Shown here in pieces: positions 36,460-46,741 of a stretch of 64,000 nucleotides of DNA. Source of the stretch: Labilibaculum filiforme (GTDB taxonomy: Bacteria; Bacteroidota; Bacteroidia; Bacteroidales; Marinifilaceae); the NCBI RefSeq assembly GCF_002843315.1, contig NZ_MVDD01000003.1:248001-312000 (forward strand), in the 5' to 3' direction. Numbering within the stretch: position 1 is the first letter of the stretch; each line of letters opens with the position of its first letter. The position numbers and the translations under genes were made by a program. Below the pieces are notes generated by a model, which was given only the letters and a program-made list of their open reading frames with translations, was not told where the DNA came from and searched no databases.

Positions 36460-36699
36460 TTAGTTTAATGTAATTTCCGCAATATCTGAACAGTTCAGAT
36501 TTACATTTTTTGTGGACTGACGAAATCCTAAAATACGTTGAAGAAGATTTTTTTGAGATTTTACCTTAAACTTGTCGAGATATTCAACCAAGTCGGCAGA
36601 TTCGAATACATTAGAAGAAGCAATTCGATCCATAAGTAAGATCCTATCTTGTCTTGTATTTTTACGGTCTAATTTTAAAAGAGTATAAACATCGTTCAT
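36460..36699 (-). CDS. Small protein downstream of the ECF sigma factor
   Basis: 79 aa from the ATG at 36699 (a TTG two codons upstream is in frame). It is mostly helical and charged: YTLLKLDRKNTRQDRILLMDRIASSNVFESADLVEYLDKFK, then a Gln/Asn-rich tail. No membrane helix and no Cys pair are present, so it is not a standard zinc anti-sigma factor. It lies 116 bp downstream of the sigma-factor gene on the same strand and before a shared strong terminator. A regulatory role is possible, but I do not recognise a family. Confidence 0.7.
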   Translation of the reverse strand: MNDVYTLLKLDRKNTRQDRILLMDRIASSNVFESADLVEYLDKFKVKSQKNLLQRILGFRQSTKNVNLNCSDIAEITLN

Positions 36700-36815
36700 A
36701 GGCAAATAATTAATTGTATTTCCCTATTAACGCATAAAATATTCTTTTAGTATCTCGTAAGTAAAAATACAGAATATCTAATATCTTCCAATCTATTCCT
36801 TTTTTCCAGCATATA

Positions 36816-37409
36816 CTATAAAGTAAGACTCATATTTCTTTCTTCGATTGTTTTCCGCATATTAATTAAAGCGTACCTCATCCTACCCAAAGCGGTATTA
36901 ATACTCACGTCAGTTTGTTCAGCAATCTCCTTAAAGCTTAAGCCTTTATAATGCCTCAAAATAACCACTTCTTTTTGATCATCAGGCAGCTCATCCACCA
37001 AACTACGCACATCTGCGTGAATCTGACTTAGGATCAGTTCATCTTCGTAATTTCCTTCGCAATACTTGGGAGTATTTAGAATATCCAATTCATAATCATC
37101 TTTTGAAAAGGTATTGTTCTGCTTCTCTTTTCTAAAATGATCAATAATTAAATTGTGAGCAATTCTTAGCACCCAAGCCAAAAATTTCCCATTGTCTTGA
37201 TATTTTCCCATACGAAGGGATCGGATTACCTTTATAAAGGTATCCTGAAATAAGTCCTCGGAAAGCTGATGATTTTTTACGATTAGATAGATGTAAGTAT
37301 AAACCCTGTCCCTATGTCGGATTACAAGAGTATCTATACTATCTTCATTACCATCAATGAATTGCTTAACGAGATCATAATCAGTTGGATTAATCTTTCT
37401 CAATTTCAC
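36816..37409 (-). CDS. ECF-type RNA polymerase sigma factor
   Basis: 197 aa. Region 2 (VKQFIDGNEDSIDTLVIRHRDRVYTYIYLIVKNHQLSEDLFQDTFIKV) and region 4 (LPDDQKEVVILRHYKGLSFKEIAEQTDVSINTALGRMRYAL) are complete, joined by an acidic linker. The start is a GTG at 37409: a stop codon lies three codons upstream in frame and no suitable ATG exists. The group is one of the general Bacteroidota ECF factors without an adjacent FecR or membrane anti-sigma factor. It is divergent from uvrA. Confidence 0.93.
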   Translation of the reverse strand: MKLRKINPTDYDLVKQFIDGNEDSIDTLVIRHRDRVYTYIYLIVKNHQLSEDLFQDTFIKVIRSLRMGKYQDNGKFLAWVLRIAHNLIIDHFRKEKQNNTFSKDDYELDILNTPKYCEGNYEDELILSQIHADVRSLVDELPDDQKEVVILRHYKGLSFKEIAEQTDVSINTALGRMRYALINMRKTIEERNMSLTL

Positions 37410-37518
37410 AGCTATTTAATAAAACAGTGTAAAAATTATTCTATAAGCAATGTCTCCTTTTTAATTGATGGTGAATAAATATTTCTAACAGTTTGCAAGA
37501 AACTAATTTTTAATGAGA

Positions 37519-37549
37519 TTTGAAAATGTTTAGAAGTTAAATAACTTTG
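37519..37549 (+). promoter_or_regulatory. Bacteroidota housekeeping promoter of uvrA
   Basis: TTTG at 37519-37522, then a 19-bp spacer, then TAACTTTG at 37542-37549: a perfect match to TTTG-N19-TAnnTTTG. The start codon of uvrA is 55 bp downstream. Confidence 0.8.
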
Positions 37550-37604
37550 TAGATTCGATTTTAATAAACTTATAAGAGACCGAATCTGTAGTCGGATTAG
37601 AAAT

Positions 37605-40409
37605 ATGGCGGACAAAAATTCAGAAAAATACATTTATATAAAAGGAGCAAAGGTTCATAATCTTAAAAATATTGACCTTAAAATCCCTAGAAATAAGTTT
37701 ATTGTGATCACCGGACTTTCGGGATCCGGAAAATCATCTTTAGCATTTGACACTCTTTATGCTGAAGGGCAACGAAGATATGTTGAAAGTTTATCTTCTT
37801 ATGCCAGGCAATTTTTAGGACGGATTGACAAGCCTGAGGTAGATTTTATAAAAGGAATACCTCCTGCTATTGCCATCGAACAAAAGGTAAATACCCGTAA
37901 CCCTCGATCGACCGTAGGAACATCAACAGAAATTTACGATTACCTTAAACTTCTTTTTGCGAGAATTGGGAAAACCTATTCCCCGATTTCGAATACTCTT
38001 GTTAAAAAGCACTCCATTACCGATGTTGTGAAGTTTATTCTTAGCCAGGAAGATGCAGTACCTGTAATGATACTAACGGAAATGCACAATGGTGACCGAA
38101 GTAAAAAAGAACAATTGGAAGTTTTATCTCAACAGGGTTTTTCTAGAATAGAAAGCAAAGGTGAAATTCATAAAATATTTGAAGTACTTGAGAATCCTAA
38201 ACTTCTTCCTAAAAATAATCCTATTCATATCGTAATTGACAGAATAAGGGTTTCATCTGATGAAGATACCCAAAACAGATTAGCTGATTCACTTCAAACT
38301 GCATTCTACGAAGGAAAAGGGGAATGTCTGCTCTCTATTAATGGTAGTGCTGAATACAAATCCTTCTCGAATCGTTTCGAGGCCGATGGAATTGAATTTG
38401 AAGACCCTAATGTTCACACCTTCAGCTTTAACAATCCTCTTGGTGCTTGCCCTACTTGCGAAGGCTTTGGGAAAGTAATCGGTATTGATGAAGATCTGGT
38501 AATTCCGAACAAAACACTCAGTATTTACGATGATGCTGTTGTTTGCTGGAAAGGTGAAAAAATGCAGGAATGGAAAAATAAATTAATTTACGCGGCTGAT
38601 AAATTTAATTTTCCCATACATCGTCCTTACTTTGAATTAAGCGATGCTGAAAAATTATTACTCTGGACCGGAAATAAACACTTTAAAGGATTAAATGATT
38701 TTTTTAAGTACCTGGAAGCAAAACAATATAAAATTCAGTACCGAGTAATGTTATCTCGTTACCGAGGAAAAACAGTTTGCCCGGACTGCAGAGGCACCCG
38801 ATTGAAAAAAGAGGCTGGCTATGTAAAAATAGATGGAAAAAACATTCAGGATTTGGTGTTGATGCCACTAACTGAACTTAAGGGGTTTTTCCAGAATTTA
38901 CAATTGGATAAAACCGATGAAAAAATTGCAAGTCGTTTACTAATAGACATCAACAATCGAATTAATTTCTTATCGGACGTTGGATTGGGATACCTCACCC
39001 TTAATCGTTTGTCGAGCAGTCTATCTGGAGGAGAATCTCAACGAATTAATTTAGCTACCTCGCTAGGAAGTAGCTTGGTTGGCTCTCTTTATATTCTCGA
39101 TGAACCAAGTATCGGACTTCATTCTCGCGATACCGAATTACTGATTAAAGTACTTAAACAATTACGCGATTTAGGAAATACGGTTATCGTAGTTGAACAT
39201 GATGAAGATATTATTTTAGCTGCTGATGAACTTATCGATATTGGACCATATGCCGGCCGACTAGGTGGAGAAGTAGTATTTCAAGGAGCTCTTAATCAAT
39301 TAAAAGAAGCTTCGGAAAGCTTAACGGCTCAGTACATATCGGAAAAAATGATGATTCCCGTACCAACGGTAAGAAAAAAGTGGAATAACTATATTGAAAT
39401 AATTGGCGCAAGAGAAAATAATTTAAAAGGCCTCAATATCAAATTTCCATTAAATATCATGTCGGTAATTACTGGTGTTAGTGGATCTGGAAAATCTTCG
39501 CTTGTAAAAACAATTTTGTATCCTGCATTAAAAAAACATTACGGCGGTTATTCCGATAAAAGTGGGCATTTTGATGCTCTTAAAGGCGATCTTCATTTAA
39601 TTAAGGATATCGAATTTGTTGATCAAAATCCAATTGGAAAATCATCCCGATCGAATCCGGTTACCTACTTAAAAGCATACGACGAAATTCGAAAGCTATT
39701 CGCCGATCAAAAAGCATCGAAATATAGTGGTTTTAAACCTTCTCATTTCTCTTTTAATATTGATGGCGGTAGATGCGATGAATGCCAAGGAGAAGGTATT
39801 ATTAAGGTAGAAATGCAATTTATGGCTGACATTTACCTACAATGCGAAAGTTGCAAGGGAAAAAGGTTTAAAGATGATATTTTGCAAGTTCGATACAATA
39901 AAAAAAATATTCACGACGTCCTGCAAATGACTGTCAACGAATCGGTAGAATTCTTCTCTCAAGGAAAAAGCACTACCGAAAAGAAAATTGTTCAGCGTTT
40001 ACAACCTTTAGTAGATGTAGGATTGGGATATGTGAAATTAGGCCAATCGTCAAGCACATTAAGTGGTGGCGAAAGTCAGAGAGTAAAACTAGCTTCCTTT
40101 TTAGCAAAAGAAAAAGCAGAACCTTGTTTGTTTGTATTCGACGAACCAACCACCGGACTGCATTTTCATGATATTAATAAATTAATGGATGCTTTTAATG
40201 CCCTGATATCAAGAGGACACACACTTATTATTATTGAACACAATATGGAAATAATTAAATGTGCCGATTGGCTAATTGATTTAGGTCCCGAAGGTGGAAT
40301 TAACGGAGGCCAGATTGTTTTTGAAGGTATTCCGGAAGATATTATTAAATGTTCGAGTTCCTATACAGGACAGTATTTAAAAGAAAAACTAAGTAAAAAA
40401 GGTTCCTAA
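37605..40409 (+). CDS. uvrA: Excinuclease ABC subunit A
   Basis: 934 aa. Two ABC ATPase modules: Walker [17 protein letters not shown] and [16 protein letters not shown], signatures [16 protein letters not shown] and [16 protein letters not shown], Walker [12 protein letters not shown] and [11 protein letters not shown]. Zinc-binding cysteines are in CPTCEGFGK with [10 protein letters not shown], and in CDECQGEGI with [10 protein letters not shown]. It recognises DNA damage with UvrB in nucleotide excision repair. UvrB is not nearby. Bacteroidota often carry more than one UvrA paralogue, so this may not be the only copy. Confidence 0.97.
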   Translation: MADKNSEKYIYIKGAKVHNLKNIDLKIPRNKFIVITGLSGSGKSSLAFDTLYAEGQRRYVESLSSYARQFLGRIDKPEVDFIKGIPPAIAIEQKVNTRNPRSTVGTSTEIYDYLKLLFARIGKTYSPISNTLVKKHSITDVVKFILSQEDAVPVMILTEMHNGDRSKKEQLEVLSQQGFSRIESKGEIHKIFEVLENPKLLPKNNPIHIVIDRIRVSSDEDTQNRLADSLQTAFYEGKGECLLSINGSAEYKSFSNRFEADGIEFEDPNVHTFSFNNPLGACPTCEGFGKVIGIDEDLVIPNKTLSIYDDAVVCWKGEKMQEWKNKLIYAADKFNFPIHRPYFELSDAEKLLLWTGNKHFKGLNDFFKYLEAKQYKIQYRVMLSRYRGKTVCPDCRGTRLKKEAGYVKIDGKNIQDLVLMPLTELKGFFQNLQLDKTDEKIASRLLIDINNRINFLSDVGLGYLTLNRLSSSLSGGESQRINLATSLGSSLVGSLYILDEPSIGLHSRDTELLIKVLKQLRDLGNTVIVVEHDEDIILAADELIDIGPYAGRLGGEVVFQGALNQLKEASESLTAQYISEKMMIPVPTVRKKWNNYIEIIGARENNLKGLNIKFPLNIMSVITGVSGSGKSSLVKTILYPALKKHYGGYSDKSGHFDALKGDLHLIKDIEFVDQNPIGKSSRSNPVTYLKAYDEIRKLFADQKASKYSGFKPSHFSFNIDGGRCDECQGEGIIKVEMQFMADIYLQCESCKGKRFKDDILQVRYNKKNIHDVLQMTVNESVEFFSQGKSTTEKKIVQRLQPLVDVGLGYVKLGQSSSTLSGGESQRVKLASFLAKEKAEPCLFVFDEPTTGLHFHDINKLMDAFNALISRGHTLIIIEHNMEIIKCADWLIDLGPEGGINGGQIVFEGIPEDIIKCSSSYTGQYLKEKLSKKGS

Positions 40410-40425
40410 CGGAACCTTTTTTTTT
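40395..40425 (+). terminator. Terminator of uvrA
   Basis: AAAAAAGGTTCC-TAAC-GGAACCTTTTTT with further T residues; the uvrA stop codon lies within it and the convergent gene ends directly beyond. Confidence 0.9.
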
Positions 40426-40855
40426 ATAATTTTAATCCAAACAATATGGATACACAACCGCTTTCGGATTGTAATTGAGCATCTTCCTTCCGAATAAAAT
40501 CTAACGATATAATTAGTGTTTTAGCCTCGTCCAATTCAAAATCAAAGTAATCGCTGAAATTACTTTCCTCATTATCAAAAATCAAATTCAGATCTGAATC
40601 TGTAATTCGAAAATGAATGGTAGGCAGGTTATTTTCACCAGCAACGACGATTCTGTATTTTTGACCGCTAAAAAAAGCTTTGTGCAATTCAACCTCTTCC
40701 TCCTGATGAAGCACCACTCCATTGTAATTGCCATCGTGCAGATAGCCTGCCAATTTTGGTTTACATTGCTCTTTTGCAAAATCGCGGCACTGGGAGAACC
40801 CAAAGTTTAAGGAAAATAAAAGTGCGAAAAAGGGAAACAGTAAATAATACTTCAT
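40424..40855 (-). CDS. Small exported protein, unknown function
   Basis: 143 aa with a signal peptide (YYLLFPFFALLFSLNFGFSQ). The mature protein has four Cys (CRDFAKEQCK near the start, SGC near the end) and a beta-rich middle (HKAFFSGQKYRIVVAGENNLPTIHFRITDSDLNLIFDNE) that resembles a carbohydrate- or peptide-binding jelly-roll strand pattern. It lies 40 bp downstream of a lipoprotein gene on the same strand and probably shares its transcript. Confidence 0.8.
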   Translation of the reverse strand: MKYYLLFPFFALLFSLNFGFSQCRDFAKEQCKPKLAGYLHDGNYNGVVLHQEEEVELHKAFFSGQKYRIVVAGENNLPTIHFRITDSDLNLIFDNEESNFSDYFDFELDEAKTLIISLDFIRKEDAQLQSESGCVSILFGLKL

Positions 40856-40895
40856 ATTAGAAATGCTGAATGTTTAAGTCTTCAATTACTTTATA

Positions 40896-41753
40896 CTAAT
40901 TCACTAAATAATCTCTCATATCACCAATTTTTGCAACTAATTGTACAAAAACCAATTGATCAACAGAATCAATTAAGCCAGTACCATCTTGCATTTCAGA
41001 AGTTTCCATGCTCATTTCAAATAACTTTTCGAGTTGCAATATGTCTAAATAAATAGGTTTAACAATTGGGTCGGATTGATTTTCTCGTAAAACCATCTTA
41101 ATACTTTCTAAAGACAATTTTTGATCTAAGATTTGCTTTATTAACTCCTGATGAGATTCCTCATTTGGATCAACACTTTGTGTTGCTAGATACATACTTT
41201 CCACCCATCCGCCAATTAACATCAATGCAGCCAATGAATACCTATCCTGCTCGCGCAATTGTTGGCTCGACTCCATATATATCTCCGAAATAATATCAAT
41301 AATTAACTCCTTATTGGTTACATTACTTTCCAACAAACGAATTTTATCTTGTCCAACAGTTTTAAGCACCCCTAAAGATTCAGCCAGATTTCTTGATACA
41401 TTCATGTATTCAATTGAGATTTGGAATTGCTCATTTAAACTGGCATAACTTAAATCGGCACAATATACACCTAGTGCGATCGCTCTTGATGGACTTGTTG
41501 AATACCCTGGTAAATTATCCTTTGCATTCATCAAATCTTCCCTGAAACGAACTCCTGAATTTTTTATCAACAATGAAATTTCGATTGGGCTAGGTAATAC
41601 AAAGAATATTTTCTTCATTTTTTCCGAATTCTCTTGCATCAATTGGTGCTCCAACATTTCGGATTCGGATACCTGCTCCTTATTTTTAGATGAAAATAAA
41701 TTGCATGAATTAAACAGTAGTAAAATACAAAAACTCCAAATTATTTTTCTCAT
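40896..41753 (-). CDS. Helical lipoprotein, unknown function
   Basis: 285 aa from the ATG at 41753, which gives a lipoprotein signal IIWSFCILLLFNSCNLF (lipobox FNSC); the frame is open 8 codons further but that would spoil the signal. The mature part is almost wholly helical and acidic: MEHQLMQENSEKMKKIFFVLPSP-like start, YCADLSYASLNEQFQISIEYMN, MLIGGWVESMYLA. It reads like a stacked helical-repeat protein. I do not recognise a named family. Confidence 0.85.
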   Translation of the reverse strand: MRKIIWSFCILLLFNSCNLFSSKNKEQVSESEMLEHQLMQENSEKMKKIFFVLPSPIEISLLIKNSGVRFREDLMNAKDNLPGYSTSPSRAIALGVYCADLSYASLNEQFQISIEYMNVSRNLAESLGVLKTVGQDKIRLLESNVTNKELIIDIISEIYMESSQQLREQDRYSLAALMLIGGWVESMYLATQSVDPNEESHQELIKQILDQKLSLESIKMVLRENQSDPIVKPIYLDILQLEKLFEMSMETSEMQDGTGLIDSVDQLVFVQLVAKIGDMRDYLVN

Positions 41754-42169
41754 TGAACCTAGTCTGTAGATTAACATCTTTTTTTCAACAAACTTAAATT
41801 ACAATTTTTCAAGAATATAATAGCCTTTTTTCTTAATAATTTCACAACATTATGAACTAAAGAAAAAATATCATTTCCTATCGACACCATGCAATCCTCC
41901 TACACAGCCACTTACAACTAGTTGCAATACTCAGGTATCTTTTTATTTTCCCCCAATAAAAATTTACTTTCAATCATATAACTACCAGCCCTTTATTGAT
42001 AAGTGACCATAGAATAGGAACTTGTGTTTTTTTAGCAAATAAGTCCAGAAAAGATTCTTGTCATTTCAACCATAACTATTAAAATCACAATTATTAAACG
42101 GTTGACTTTAATGAGGGAATTAAAACGAATAAAAATTATTAGTTTTGCAGGGAATAAATCAATATTTTA
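41754..42169. other. 416-bp gene-free stretch between divergent genes
   Basis: No ORF of note in either strand. It is AT-rich. A good -7 element TAGTTTTG lies at 42140-42147, 23 bp before the HEAT-repeat gene start, but there is no TTG at the proper distance upstream. No other structure was seen. Confidence 0.5.
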
Positions 42170-42691
42170 ATGAGCAATATTAGTAAAAAAGATTTACGCA
42201 ACTCCATAATTGCAGGACTTGGCTCTGTGGAGGATAAAGTGATACTCGATTCAATCAATCAATTGCGAGAAGAAGGTAAGCCTGAAGATGTAAACATTCT
42301 GCTGGATTTAATGGTCTCTACTACCTCGAATGAGATACAAACCACCATTCATCAATTTCTTGCAGACCTAAAAAGTCAGGAAGCTGAAAAATTTATAGTT
42401 GAAGCAATCCGGAACGACAAATACCTTGCAATAAGAAAGAATCTAGTTTCAGTTTGCTGGGAAAGCAGTGTTAATTTCTCCAATAGTATTTCCACTTTCG
42501 TTGATTTACTGATTGAAGCAGATTTTGAAACTTCTTTTGAAGCTTTTACGGTGATTGAGAATTTGAGTGAGAAGATTTCGGATGAAATAAAGCCCATTGA
42601 ACAGGCAAAACTTAAGAATGCTATTGCGGCAGCATCTCTGGAAAAAAAGGGAATGCTTCATGAAGCAATTCATTTAATCGATCAGTTATAA
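42170..42691 (+). CDS. HEAT-repeat-like cytoplasmic protein
   Basis: 173 aa, all helical, with no signal peptide. Paired helices such as KVILDSINQLREEGKPEDVNILLDLMVS, NEIQTTIHQFLADLKSQEAEKFIVEAI and AIRKNLVSVCWESS fit HEAT-type repeats used for protein contacts. Partner unknown. It ends at a strong terminator shared with the convergent dehydrogenase gene. Confidence 0.8.
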   Translation: MSNISKKDLRNSIIAGLGSVEDKVILDSINQLREEGKPEDVNILLDLMVSTTSNEIQTTIHQFLADLKSQEAEKFIVEAIRNDKYLAIRKNLVSVCWESSVNFSNSISTFVDLLIEADFETSFEAFTVIENLSEKISDEIKPIEQAKLKNAIAAASLEKKGMLHEAIHLIDQL

Positions 42692-42695
42692 TAAG

Positions 42696-42726
42696 AAAAA
42701 AGCCGCTTAAAAAGCGGCTTTTATTT
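42696..42726. terminator. Bidirectional terminator
   Basis: AAAAAGCCGCTT-AAA-AAGCGGCTTTTATTTT between convergent stops at 42691 and 42728. Confidence 0.9.
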
Positions 42727-42727
42727 T

Positions 42728-43732
42728 CTATATTAAAACGTCCTTTTCATTACTCGAAAAGTACTTCATAAACTGAGCTCTTTCATACAAACCAGGATTT
42801 TGTATGCTGCCATAGTTAAGGCTACCACGGAATTCATCAACAGTTTTAAAATTCTTTCTGGTCATCCAACTACTTATATCTTCCAATATTTTAGTAATTT
42901 GATCGAATCCATGTTCGTATACAGTAGAACAAATCTGTACCGTTTTAGCACCTGCCAATAGTTGCTTTATTGCAGCCTCGCCATTATGAATTCCTGTTGA
43001 AGCAGAAATATCAAGCCCTTTAATTTTATCGGATAACATTCCAACAAAACGAAGAGATTTGCGAATATCACTAGCCGAGCTTAGAACTTCGGCACTAGTA
43101 ATTTTCATTTTCTCAATATCAATATCTGGTTCATAAAATCTATTAAATAAGACCAAAGCATCTGCTCCATCGGCATTTAAACGATTTGCAACAGAAAATA
43201 GGTTGGTGAAATAAATTCCAACTTTCATAGAAATAGGGATATTCACTTCCTTTTTCACTGCATTAAATATGTTGTAATATAAATTTTCGTATTGAGACGA
43301 ACTCATGTTTCTATCATTTGGAACGATAAACACATTTAGCTCAATAGCATCTGCACCAGCTTTTTCAATTTCTTTCGCAAAGGAGGTCCAATCTGATGAA
43401 GATGTGCAATTAATACTCGCAATAACTGGAATAGAAACAGCCGCTTTAGCCTCCTTGATTAGAGTCAAATAATTCGAAACGGAATTCCCTTTTATATAAG
43501 TCTGAATATAATCTTCGGCTTCAGGATAATTTACATTTGAAGTATCTTTGCCAATCAAATGTTTTGTTTCATTGCTTATTTGCTCTTCGAACAGAGATTT
43601 TAAAACAACTGCACCAGCACCTTTTTCCTCAATTATTTTAATTTTTCTTACCGAATTTGTAAGTCCGGAACTGCTAACAATTAAAGGATTCTTTAATTGC
43701 AAACCCATATAGGTAGTTTCAAGATTAATCAT
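42728..43732 (-). CDS. Dihydroorotate dehydrogenase-like flavoprotein
   Basis: 334 aa TIM-barrel of the class 1 dihydroorotate dehydrogenase family: TYMGLQLKNPLIVSSSGLTNS, AGAVVLKSLFEEQI, IPVIASINCTSSSDWTSFAKEIEKAGADAIELN, ISMKVGIYFTNL, ADALVLFNRFYEPDID, STGIHNGEAAIKQLLAGAKTVQICS. This is the divergent group commonly labelled dihydroorotate dehydrogenase-like. The true pyrD reaction is not certain because the usual catalytic loop (Cys or Ser in an NxSCPN motif) reads INCTSSSDW and ELNVFIVPND. It probably binds FMN. Confidence 0.85.
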   Translation of the reverse strand: MINLETTYMGLQLKNPLIVSSSGLTNSVRKIKIIEEKGAGAVVLKSLFEEQISNETKHLIGKDTSNVNYPEAEDYIQTYIKGNSVSNYLTLIKEAKAAVSIPVIASINCTSSSDWTSFAKEIEKAGADAIELNVFIVPNDRNMSSSQYENLYYNIFNAVKKEVNIPISMKVGIYFTNLFSVANRLNADGADALVLFNRFYEPDIDIEKMKITSAEVLSSASDIRKSLRFVGMLSDKIKGLDISASTGIHNGEAAIKQLLAGAKTVQICSTVYEHGFDQITKILEDISSWMTRKNFKTVDEFRGSLNYGSIQNPGLYERAQFMKYFSSNEKDVLI

Positions 43733-43839
43733 GCTACTTTGATTTTTAATATTTTCAATCGTTGTTGAACAAATATAGTAAATTCACCAGAGAAATCTGC
43801 ATCCTCAGGTCTGTCTTAAATGATAAAACTATTCTAAAA

Positions 43840-44505
43840 TTAATATCTCGAACCGAAGATATTACTTCCAACCCTTATCATGGTACTTCCCTCGTCTATT
43901 GCCAGCATATAATCGCCCGACATTCCCATTGATATTTCTTTAAATTCATCGTTATTTAGAAACTGATCTGCTTTTAACTTCGTAAAAACAGCCTTTAAAT
44001 TACCGAACTCTTTTCGAATAATAGCTTCCTCATCAGTATAGGTAGCCATTCCCATAACGCCTACAATCTGAATTGATTTTAACGCTTTAAAATCTTCTGA
44101 ATCGAGTAGTATTTTTGCCTCGGCTAAATTAAGTCCAAATTTGGTTTCTTCCGAAGCGATATGAAACTGCAACAAGCAATTAATTACTCTGCTATTCTTT
44201 TCTGCCTGTTTATTAATTTCTTTTAACAGCTTAAGGCTGTCAACAGCATGAATTAGCTGCACAAAGGGTGCAATATACTTTACTTTATTTGTTTGAAGAT
44301 GACCAATAAAATGCCATTGGATATCCTTTGGAAGTTCATTATATTTTTGAGCTAGCTCCTGTGGTTTATTTTCCCCAAAAATACGATATCCGCCATTGTA
44401 GGCTTCCTGAATATCGCTCATTGGTTTGGTTTTAGAAACAGCTACTAATTGTACTTTCGCAGGAATTTTTTCGAGAATTGCATTTATATTTTGAGATATG
44501 CTCAT
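43840..44505 (-). CDS. yggS: YggS-family PLP homeostasis protein
   Basis: 221 aa. Fold-type III PLP-binding protein: LVAVSKTKPMSDIQEAYNGGYRIFGENKPQEL contains the Lys that binds pyridoxal phosphate, WHFIGHLQTNKVKYI, LLQFHIASEETKFGL, and SMGMSGDYMLAIDEGSTMIRVGSNIFGSR at the end. It buffers PLP and affects amino acid pools; no enzymatic activity is established. It is upstream of the dehydrogenase-like gene by 107 bp and downstream of the OmpR-type regulator by 71 bp, all on the same strand. Confidence 0.96.
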   Translation of the reverse strand: MSISQNINAILEKIPAKVQLVAVSKTKPMSDIQEAYNGGYRIFGENKPQELAQKYNELPKDIQWHFIGHLQTNKVKYIAPFVQLIHAVDSLKLLKEINKQAEKNSRVINCLLQFHIASEETKFGLNLAEAKILLDSEDFKALKSIQIVGVMGMATYTDEEAIIRKEFGNLKAVFTKLKADQFLNNDEFKEISMGMSGDYMLAIDEGSTMIRVGSNIFGSRY

Positions 44506-44576
44506 ACCAAATTGCAGATTTTAAATTTACGATTCAAAATTACAATTTTTATATATTTTCAGGTAGTATTTAGACT

Positions 44577-45275
44577 TTAATTATTTTCAGATAAAATAAA
44601 GCCTACGCCATGCACATTTTCAATTTTTATAGAAGTATCTAATTTTAAATGCTTTCTTAATTTAGTGATAAAAACATCCAGACTTCTTCCCATAAAATAA
44701 TCATTCTCTCCCCAAACATTTACTAAGATATCTTCTCTTCGTAATACATTGTTTTTACTTTGCAGTAATAAGTACAAAACGTCACCTTCTTTTTGGGTGA
44801 TACGAGTAATTTTCCCATTTAAGGTCAAAGTAAGATTTGCATGGTCGTAAACAAATTTACCAACATTAAATACTTGTTCTTTAGGTTCCGAATTTATAGT
44901 TACCCGTTTTAAAACTGCATTAATTCTTCGTACCAACTCATCTTCATCAAATGGTTTGGTAATGTAATCGTCTCCCCCTAAGTCAAAGCCTTTTAATTTA
45001 TCTTCTTTCAAAGATTTTGCGGTTAAAAAGATAATGGGAATGTTTTGATTTATTTTTCGAATTTTCTTAGCCAGAGTAAAACCATCCATCTTAGGCATCA
45101 TGCAATCCAATAAACAAAGGTCGAAGTTAGAATTAGAAAAGGTCTCAAATCCTTTTTCCCCATCGCGGGCCAAAGAAACTGAAAAACCCTCCATAACAAG
45201 AAACTCATTTAGAACCATTCCTAAATTAGAATCATCTTCAACAAGTAATATATTTTTTACACTCGACTTGGTCAT
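44577..45275 (-). CDS. rprY: OmpR-family response regulator (RprY-like)
   Basis: 232 aa. Receiver with EDD acidic triad, phospho-acceptor Asp in LCLLDCMMPKMDGF, Thr in FLTAKS and Lys in ITKPFDE. The winged-helix DNA-binding domain covers about 125-232 (LTLTLNGKITRITQKEGDVLYLLLQSKNNVLRRE, then NDYFMGRSLDVFITKLRKHLK). The closest named pair is RprXY of Bacteroides; the symbol is by similarity and gene order. It starts 9 bp after the sensor kinase gene, so the two form an operon. Confidence 0.9.
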   Translation of the reverse strand: MTKSSVKNILLVEDDSNLGMVLNEFLVMEGFSVSLARDGEKGFETFSNSNFDLCLLDCMMPKMDGFTLAKKIRKINQNIPIIFLTAKSLKEDKLKGFDLGGDDYITKPFDEDELVRRINAVLKRVTINSEPKEQVFNVGKFVYDHANLTLTLNGKITRITQKEGDVLYLLLQSKNNVLRREDILVNVWGENDYFMGRSLDVFITKLRKHLKLDTSIKIENVHGVGFILSENN

Positions 45276-45284
45276 AAAATAATT

Positions 45285-46553
45285 TTAAATTAATGGAAGA
45301 ACAATAGTAAAGGTACTGCCAAACTTTCTTTTACTCAAAACATTTATGCTTCCCTTGTGAGCATCAATAATCATTTTTGAATACGACAAGCCGATTCCAA
45401 ATCCTTTTACATCATGTAAATCACCTGTAGGAGCTCTATAATATCTGTCAAAAACATGTTTCTGCTCCTCTTTGGTCATGCCAATTCCCTTATCGGATAT
45501 GGCTATATATAGTTGCCCGTTTGCATTTTTAGTCTCCACCCTTATATCCGGCTTAGATTCTGAATACTTAACGGCATTATCCAATAAGTTAAGCAATACA
45601 TTTTGAAGTAAGTCTCTATCGCCACAAACCATATCATTCGCAGCTGATAAAGAATAGGTAATCTTCCCTTTTCTTTCGCTTAGTTGTACCGAAAGACAAT
45701 CTGCACATTCTTCCAATAAACTATGAATAGGCAATTCATCTTCATTCAACTTTAACTCGCCCCTTTCCATACACGCCAATTTCAACAGCTGATCTACCTG
45801 ACTCTTTAAACGATTATTCTCCGAGAAAATCATATTTGAATAATGCAGTATCTGTTCCGAATTGCCATGTACCTTCTCTCGCTTTAACATGCCGCTAGCT
45901 AAAGAAATAGTTGCCATTGGAGTTTTAAACTCATGAGCAATATTATTAATCAGATCGGTGGTTCTACCTAATATTTTTTTGTCGTTAATTAATGATAAAA
46001 CAGTAATTCCGAAAAATGTACACAAAATTAAAATAAGAATTAAGGAGGTTATAAACATACTTCCCATACTATCCATCAGGTTTTTCTCCCTTTTTTGGAA
46101 ATAGACATTTAGAATTGCTTTGTCGTGGCTCAATGCTTTACGAAGACTATAATAAAAACATTTGCTTTTAGGCTGTTCGTCGGCAGTACTTAATACCTCA
46201 ATGGTGTATGGCGATTGTATTTGGTAATTTTTAAATTGCTGATGAATAATCGAATCCAGTTTGCTCACCTCCATCTTTAAACGTTCGCTATCTAAAGCAT
46301 CATACTCCGATTTAGACATGAATTTCCGCATCTTTTCGCAACTCTCCTGATTTTTTGTAAATTCATCAACAGACTCGTGCAATGCCAAACCAACCCGATG
46401 GTTGAATTGTTCTTCATTTAAACTTCTTGCCCGATTGATCCATCGAATTTGAATCAGCAAAAGAAGTAGCAGAACAATTATCGAAATGGCAATAAATATC
46501 TGAATTCTATAGGGTTTTATTTTCTGTAATATTTTATTAATAGATAAATTCAT
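45285..46553 (-). CDS. rprX: Membrane sensor histidine kinase (RprX-like)
   Basis: 422 aa from the ATG at 46553 (a TTG two codons upstream is rejected). TM1 (IQIFIAISIIVLLLLLLIQI, about 17-36), a periplasmic sensor of about 130 residues with two Cys, TM2 (FITSLILILILCTFFGITVL, about 168-190), then a HisKA domain with the phospho-His in NNIAHEFKTPMATISLASG and an intact ATPase domain (NLLDNAVKYS, ISDKGIGM, DVKGFGIGLSYSKMI). Signal unknown. The divergent neighbour encodes a Cys/Lys-rich exported protein, which may be a target. Confidence 0.93.
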   Translation of the reverse strand: MNLSINKILQKIKPYRIQIFIAISIIVLLLLLLIQIRWINRARSLNEEQFNHRVGLALHESVDEFTKNQESCEKMRKFMSKSEYDALDSERLKMEVSKLDSIIHQQFKNYQIQSPYTIEVLSTADEQPKSKCFYYSLRKALSHDKAILNVYFQKREKNLMDSMGSMFITSLILILILCTFFGITVLSLINDKKILGRTTDLINNIAHEFKTPMATISLASGMLKREKVHGNSEQILHYSNMIFSENNRLKSQVDQLLKLACMERGELKLNEDELPIHSLLEECADCLSVQLSERKGKITYSLSAANDMVCGDRDLLQNVLLNLLDNAVKYSESKPDIRVETKNANGQLYIAISDKGIGMTKEEQKHVFDRYYRAPTGDLHDVKGFGIGLSYSKMIIDAHKGSINVLSKRKFGSTFTIVLPLI

Positions 46554-46741
46554 GTACAAATGCTTTCTGTAACTTCTTTATTTCATGATGGTTTTGACAG
46601 CTCAAATTTAATTGAATTTTTAATTAATAAGAATGCTTTAACAATTCATTAACAAGAGACAAAAAGATCTTTTACGTTCTTTATATTCCAATTCAGAATT
46701 AAAGACTAAAACGAATTAATTAACATTTTAAATTTAAAAGC